Shown piece by piece: positions 33,949 to 64,000 of a stretch of DNA of 64,000 nt. Position 1 is the first letter of the stretch. Each line of letters opens with the position of its first letter. A model generated the notes under the pieces. That model did no database searches. It saw only the letters and a list, made by a program, of their open reading frames with translations, and was not told the DNA's origin. The stretch is from Fragum whitleyi. Lineage: Eukaryota > Mollusca > Bivalvia > Cardiida > Cardiidae. Both the position numbers and the translations under genes were made by a program. The DNA is taken from contig OX411549.1 of assembly GCA_948146395.1 (NCBI GenBank), forward strand, positions 35,424,693-35,488,692, written 5' to 3'.

Positions 33949-34599
33949 TGATACACACTTGCAAGTAAAGCAGGGATTATGTTTTACATGTTGACTAAAA
34001 TAAGCATACTTTTCCCACTTATTCTCCAAATTTGAAGTAAAATTGAGTTAAACTTTGTTCTAACATTTTTGCAATCAACTGTTGTAAAGAATTCAAGTAT
34101 GGTGCTATGAAAAAATGACCCATGAAACATGTTATTATATTTTCTTATTTTTTTCTCACATTTTCATCCCTGAAAGGTACATATTTTTTCAATAAACATG
34201 ATAGACTTTTAAAATTCTATTCTATATGTAATAGACCCTCTATTGACTCAAAACAGCTCACAGTATTGTAACAAATTTAATAAATAATGACATATAAATG
34301 CCTTTAAGTCTAAATGATTCTACACTAATGGTGACCAGATTAATGAACACATAGACAAACATTATTTTGCCATAACTTCTACTGATACACAATACACAAG
34401 GCGACAATGACAAAGACGCTTAGAGTACTTTGATTTTTTTATGAATTGGTGTTAAACGCCCCTTTAAATAATCTCTCTGTCCTATCGCGACAAAATTCAA
34501 ACTTATTCATGTTCTTCAAGGGTATGATACTTACATCACTGCATTACTTACTATCTTTATTTATGATTTAAACACATTTCAACGCAATACCCATTTTTA
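33949..34599. other. Intergenic, no gene seen
   Basis: AT-rich, no supported frame or matched repeat. It ends at a short hairpin near 34630-34690 ('cattgtggaaaatgaagaaa' and 'tttcttcattgtccacaatg'). Confidence 0.3.
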
Positions 34600-34819
34600 A
34601 ATGTCCCCTTTGGAAATTAGCTCCGAAAAACATTGTGGAAAATGAAGAAATTGCTTGTTACAAGAAATTTCTTCATTGTCCACAATGTTTCTTTCCCAAA
34701 AGTCAGGTTTCTACATTACCCACAAGATAGGATTTGGTGAAAAATAAGTAAAGGTCTCAAATTTTCATCGAAAACATTCCATCTACTTGGATTTCTGGCA
34801 TGAGGGGTAGATGGAAGAT

Positions 34820-35210
34820 AATCATTTGTTTCAGTGTATGATCAATTTATATTTTGTGGAGTGAATAACAAAAGCTATATTTTCACGAGTGGTAGAGCCA
34901 AAAGTGAAAATATAGGTTTTGTTGCTCACCCAGTGAAATATGTATGGAAATAATTATTCTAATTCTTTAATACAAAAATGAGACAAAATATGAACGTTTT
35001 AGGATAAAGTCTGTCATTTTGTATGTAATTACTATGAAAGGTTGATGATGTCATATATTCTACTCTGCATAGATAAAGTCAGATAGGGTGAAATGAATGA
35101 AAGTGTGGTTTAAGATTTTTGGTCATTTCAATGTTTAGGCGATGGGTATATCATATGAAAATGTACCATTTTTTCTCGATCATCCACCAAAAGGCATAAA
35201 AGAAAGTGTG
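34820..35210 (+). repeat. GATCAATTCATATT element, copy 1
   Basis: 'gataatcatttgtttcagtg', 'gtgaataacaaaagctatat' with its inverted partner, 'cataggttttgttgctcac'-like sequence, 'gatgatgtcatatattctac' and 'cgatcatccaccaaaaggca' appear in order, matching 37553-37953 and 38221-39960. There is a foldback at the left and a shared right end. Confidence 0.65.
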
Positions 35211-35324
35211 GTATTTACATCATCAATGTGAGCAGAGAAATTGAAACATGTTCGTCGAGTAAATGGGAATTAATTGAGGAAACAAAATAACACTATGATA
35301 AAAGCCTGTAAACCCTTTTCATCA

Positions 35325-35587
35325 CTGCCTTGGTCGCCCAGTGATCAATGCACTCAACCTGTGGCCTGGAGGTCTGTGGTTCGAGCCCCACTGTCAAAGG
35401 GGTGTACTTATTGGCAAAACGCTTAATAGCCAACCCCAAGTTCACCTAGTAGATTTGGGTAGCAGTGTGTTTGAACCACTACCTCTCTCTCTCTCTGGGA
35501 TATGAAAACATCAGGATTGAGTGTTTGAGAGCAACTCTATGGGCTTAAGCTTTTGTCACAATCAAACTAAAATATGTGAGTATAAAC
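35325..35587 (+). repeat. tRNA-like SINE, third type
   Basis: The head 'cctggaggtctgtggttcga' (box B-like GGTTCGAGCCC) follows 'ggtcgcccagtgatcaatgc'. The body runs through a (CT)n run to about 35587. No other copy is seen in the window. Confidence 0.45.
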
Positions 35588-36048
35588 TTAACCTTTCTCA
35601 TGCTGTTCAAGGCATATTCTTGCTGTACAAAGAGCTTTGACAGACAGTGTAGACTGAGATCAGCCTGCAAAGACATGCAGTCCTATCTTAGCCTACACTG
35701 CCTTCTTTCCTCCTAACTTTTGTGGGGAAAAGTTGTGCCACACTGGTTGATATGTCCACAATTGGCAATTCGTTTGAAACAAAATGAGCCTGTGCTTGAC
35801 ATTTTCAACAATTTGACTTCTTTGAAGGGACAACATTTAGCAACCTAGACAGCCTATATTGTGATTAGAATGTTATCTGATATCTAAAGATACTTTGAGA
35901 CCTTTTCTATCTACCAAGCACAAAGTAAAGACTCTGGCCTGGCTGTGCAGACGCACAGACTGGCCAGAGTCTTTAATTTGCTCATATTTGAAATTGTTGG
36001 AAATGTCACTCACAGGCTCAAATCTAAATTCAACAAGATAAGGGTTAA
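35588..36048. repeat. TTAA-type MITE, copy 3, with a nested element
   Basis: 'ttaacctttctcatgctgtt' to 'aacaagataagggttaa'. Its middle holds the whole GAGCCTG element 35785-36020, which explains the length of 461 against about 246 bp. Confidence 0.65.
35785..36020. repeat. GAGCCTG inverted-repeat element, copy 5
   Basis: TGAGCCTGTGCTTGACATTT to the inverted 'aaatgtcactcacaggctca', with the centre 'ctgtgcagacgcacag'. It is nested in a TTAA-type MITE. Confidence 0.75.
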
Positions 36049-37104
36049 AGTATAGACAATTGTGATAGTGTTATTTTAAGGTCTGGCAATGTCTGAACTA
36101 CAACTTGAATAATCAATGTAAAAAATAAAATATGGTTTTTATAATAATTGGAAGAACTTTTAGGGTTTTTTTCTAATCACATCAAAAATCAAAACCAACA
36201 GGATAATTAAAACATAAGGATGACAAAAAGGGAAATAGAGACTGCAAGAATAGGGTATCAGAGTGTTAATAAATGTATATGCATGCACAAGTTGAATCAG
36301 AATCTTGTACATCAGCAAATAAAACAATGTACATTTTATCCTAGCAAGGAACAAGAAATCAGAATTTTCATAGTCATAATTTTTCATCAAAGACTATTAC
36401 GGAACAACTGCAATTTATATTTAACTATTTCCTGTTTTTTATTTCAAGATTTTAGACCAGTCAAAATTGAAAGTGGTTTGAAATTGAAATGATACCATTG
36501 TATAAAGGTAGAAAAAAATAGTGTGAAAAGAAGAAATAGCCTGTTATGACAATTTTCATCTTTTTCCACCAAATTTTCTGAAGTATAAAATCACATGGAT
36601 TAACAATAAAGGGATCAAGCAGAAAATGGTTTAAATACAATCTGGAATTAAACGTATAATCTGGTTTTGTTAGCAAGGTTTTTTTTCCTATTATTCTTGC
36701 CTGATTGCACATGCAAATTAAAAGAAATCACACAATTTATAAAAGCTAAAATGATATTTTGTTTAATTTATTGAATTTTCAATGGTATTCTGCTCTCAGA
36801 AAATGAAGTTAAAAAAGATTTAGTTGGAATTAAATTCCTCCTAGAAAATAATGGTCTTTTCATTTAGATTTGAAATATAATTGTATGTTTTTCAATTTTT
36901 TCCATTCGCAATAGTTTTTTATTTTGACCAGTCTTTTGCTGATTTGCCCTCAACCTAATGACATAGATTAATCTAAATTAGGATTATGTTGTATAAAGCC
37001 TTTTTCAAAATAACCCCATGTAAAAAGCTTTATCTTCCTTGGAGGAATACATTTCAATATGCAATTTCTTCATTTTCCATGGTGTCTTCGAGCTCATTTA
37101 TCTT
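36049..37104. other. Intergenic and probable OGT-B 3' flank, no gene seen
   Basis: No exon or matched repeat. TTTATT (AATAAA on the minus strand) near 36766 is one of several possible polyA signals for OGT-B. The open frames here have no recognisable features. Confidence 0.3.
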
Positions 37105-37130
37105 GGGGGGGGGGGGGGGGGGGGGGGGGG
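37105..37130. repeat. 26-base G homopolymer (C run in OGT-B 3' UTR)
   Basis: The + strand has 26 consecutive G. It lies 44 bases downstream of the OGT-B stop codon, so the OGT-B transcript would carry a C26 run in its 3' UTR if the UTR extends this far. A 16-G run occurs at 52989-53004 in an OGT-B intron. Length may be uncertain in any assembly. Confidence 0.85.
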
Positions 37131-37174
37131 TGTTAAAATAGTATTCTTCTCTGGAACTGTATTCATGTACGGAA

Positions 37175-62862
<25,688 letters not shown>

Positions 62863-62989
62863 CTACATTAGAAAAACATCAGGGTTTTCACTAGCATCCA
62901 GATGCCAAGAGTCAATGACCCTTGAGTCAAAATTTCCAAGAGTCAAAATGAAAATCTTAAGAGTCAAACTGTGACAGAATTGTGCATCA

Positions 62990-63240
62990 ACACTCAACAA
63001 TCTTTCAGCTTTATCGCGGTGGCTGGAGCACCTAACAACGGATTCCTGGTATTTCTTACTCCAGTACTACCACTACATCCTTTCCTAGCCTCCAGCTGCT
63101 ATCCAACATAGGTCTATGATTTAAAGGATCTATTGGCGAGAGACAAATAGTCGGAAAGAATGAGTGCTGCCATCAGGGTCAAACCCAGGACCTCTTGAAT
63201 GGCGGTTTGACGTGTTACCAACTGCACTATGACGACGGTT
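62990..63240 (-). repeat. SINE copy, minus orientation, with tRNA-like head
   Basis: 'cggtggctggagcacctaac', 'ttcctagcctccagctgcta', 'gaatgagtgctgccatcagg' and a head whose reverse has 'aggtcctgggtttgaccc' (box B-like) and 'atagtgcagttggtaacacg' (box A-like). Near full length. Confidence 0.8.
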
Positions 63241-64000
63241 GAAATCAGAGTTTTAGGAAAGGGGTTTTAGCTGAATTTCACAGGTGTCAAAAGACTGCCA
63301 ATAACGATCGCCCATACATATCCAACCACCAGTGTATGTTAATTGCCAATCAAGCTAGGCGTTATAAGGCTATCAATTAACTATTTTCTAATGATATGAC
63401 ACTTCTTAAAACCTTGATGCATGGCTGTTAATTTTGAAGAGTCAAAATGATACATCAGTTCAAATTTCCAAGAGTCAAAATTGCATCATTTTGGATTTCT
63501 GAGGGCCAAAACCCGGGGTCCTTTGTCAAAAGAAAACCCTGAAACATGCTTAATTTTATACCTTAAAGCTTTATGCCTACTTTACCAACACATTTTCTAC
63601 ACTTTTTAAGATCAGCAGTGGTGAATCCAGAGGGATTGGGAGTGTTTTATAATGACCCCCCGTTCCTTTAATGACCCCCTGTTCTTTGCCTTAGTGATCA
63701 GAGTGATCGATTTGTAATCTGATGATTGAGGGTTGGAGTCGTAACTGGAGCCCTTGGCATGAGGTTGTTGATTTTGTACAGGGTTGGAATAAAATATGAA
63801 ATGGACTTCCTAGCAAAATTGACCTTCAAGCATCATAATGGACTTTGATATACGACATGCTATTTTTCAATTAAATTACTGTTATGAACCAGTCTTATTC
63901 TTTATAGATCATATCATTAAGTATTACTACTAAGTACAACTAAAATAGACATTTTGGATGTTGAAAATTGAGATAATTCTGGACTTGTTTAATATCATGC
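63241..64000. other. OGT-B upstream intron, no exon found
   Basis: The missing first coding exon of OGT-B was looked for and not recognised. 'atgaccccccgttcctttaa tgaccccctg'-like blocks at 63650-63680 match repeats at the window start. Otherwise plain AT-rich sequence. Confidence 0.35.

Overview
This is AT-rich animal nuclear DNA, most likely from a bivalve mollusc. The clues are intron-split genes with GT-AG junctions, tRNA-derived SINEs, many small inverted-repeat elements, and repeats that pair a (TCCG)n or (GGAC)n microsatellite with 140-180 bp tandem units, like the 'pearl' elements described from bivalves. The species cannot be named from sequence alone.

The only host gene product I can support is O-GlcNAc transferase (OGT), and it is present twice. 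Paralogue A is on the + strand: 12 exons (1592-24120) carry the last TPRs and the whole catalytic region to the stop, and its 5' part lies before base 1. Paralogue B is on the - strand: 19 exons (62862 down to 37175), complete except for the first short coding exon, which must lie beyond base 64000. The copies are tail to tail, about 13 kb apart. All 11 shared internal exons have identical lengths and phases, yet the proteins clearly differ (TPR exon about 90 % identical, intervening-domain exon about 61 %, by eye). They are therefore old paralogues and not assembly duplicates. UDP-GlcNAc-binding and catalytic motifs are kept in both.

Layout: 1-24.1 kb, OGT-A with very large introns. The 7.3 kb intron at 4160-11443 holds an antisense Ngaro/DIRS-type tyrosine-recombinase retrotransposon (gag, RT-RNase H, tyrosine recombinase, SGNH hydrolase), its gag split by a pearl-like repeat. 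24.1-37.2 kb is intergenic and made mostly of repeats, including an apparently exact 944-bp tandem duplication and a 2.2 kb TA-flanked element. 37.2-62.9 kb is OGT-B with repeat-filled introns. 62.9-64 kb is intron containing a SINE.

The most striking structure not explained by the gene models is how repeats meet splice sites. A hAT-type element in OGT-B has an 8-bp target duplication that is exactly the first 8 bases of the intron, so the 5' splice site is duplicated. OGT-B exon 18 is sandwiched between two direct copies of one element. In OGT-A the intervening-domain exon is followed by three decaying partial tandem copies. A 72-bp hairpin family shows compensatory arm changes. Exons are numbered by OGT-B order, so OGT-A in this window has exons 8-19.
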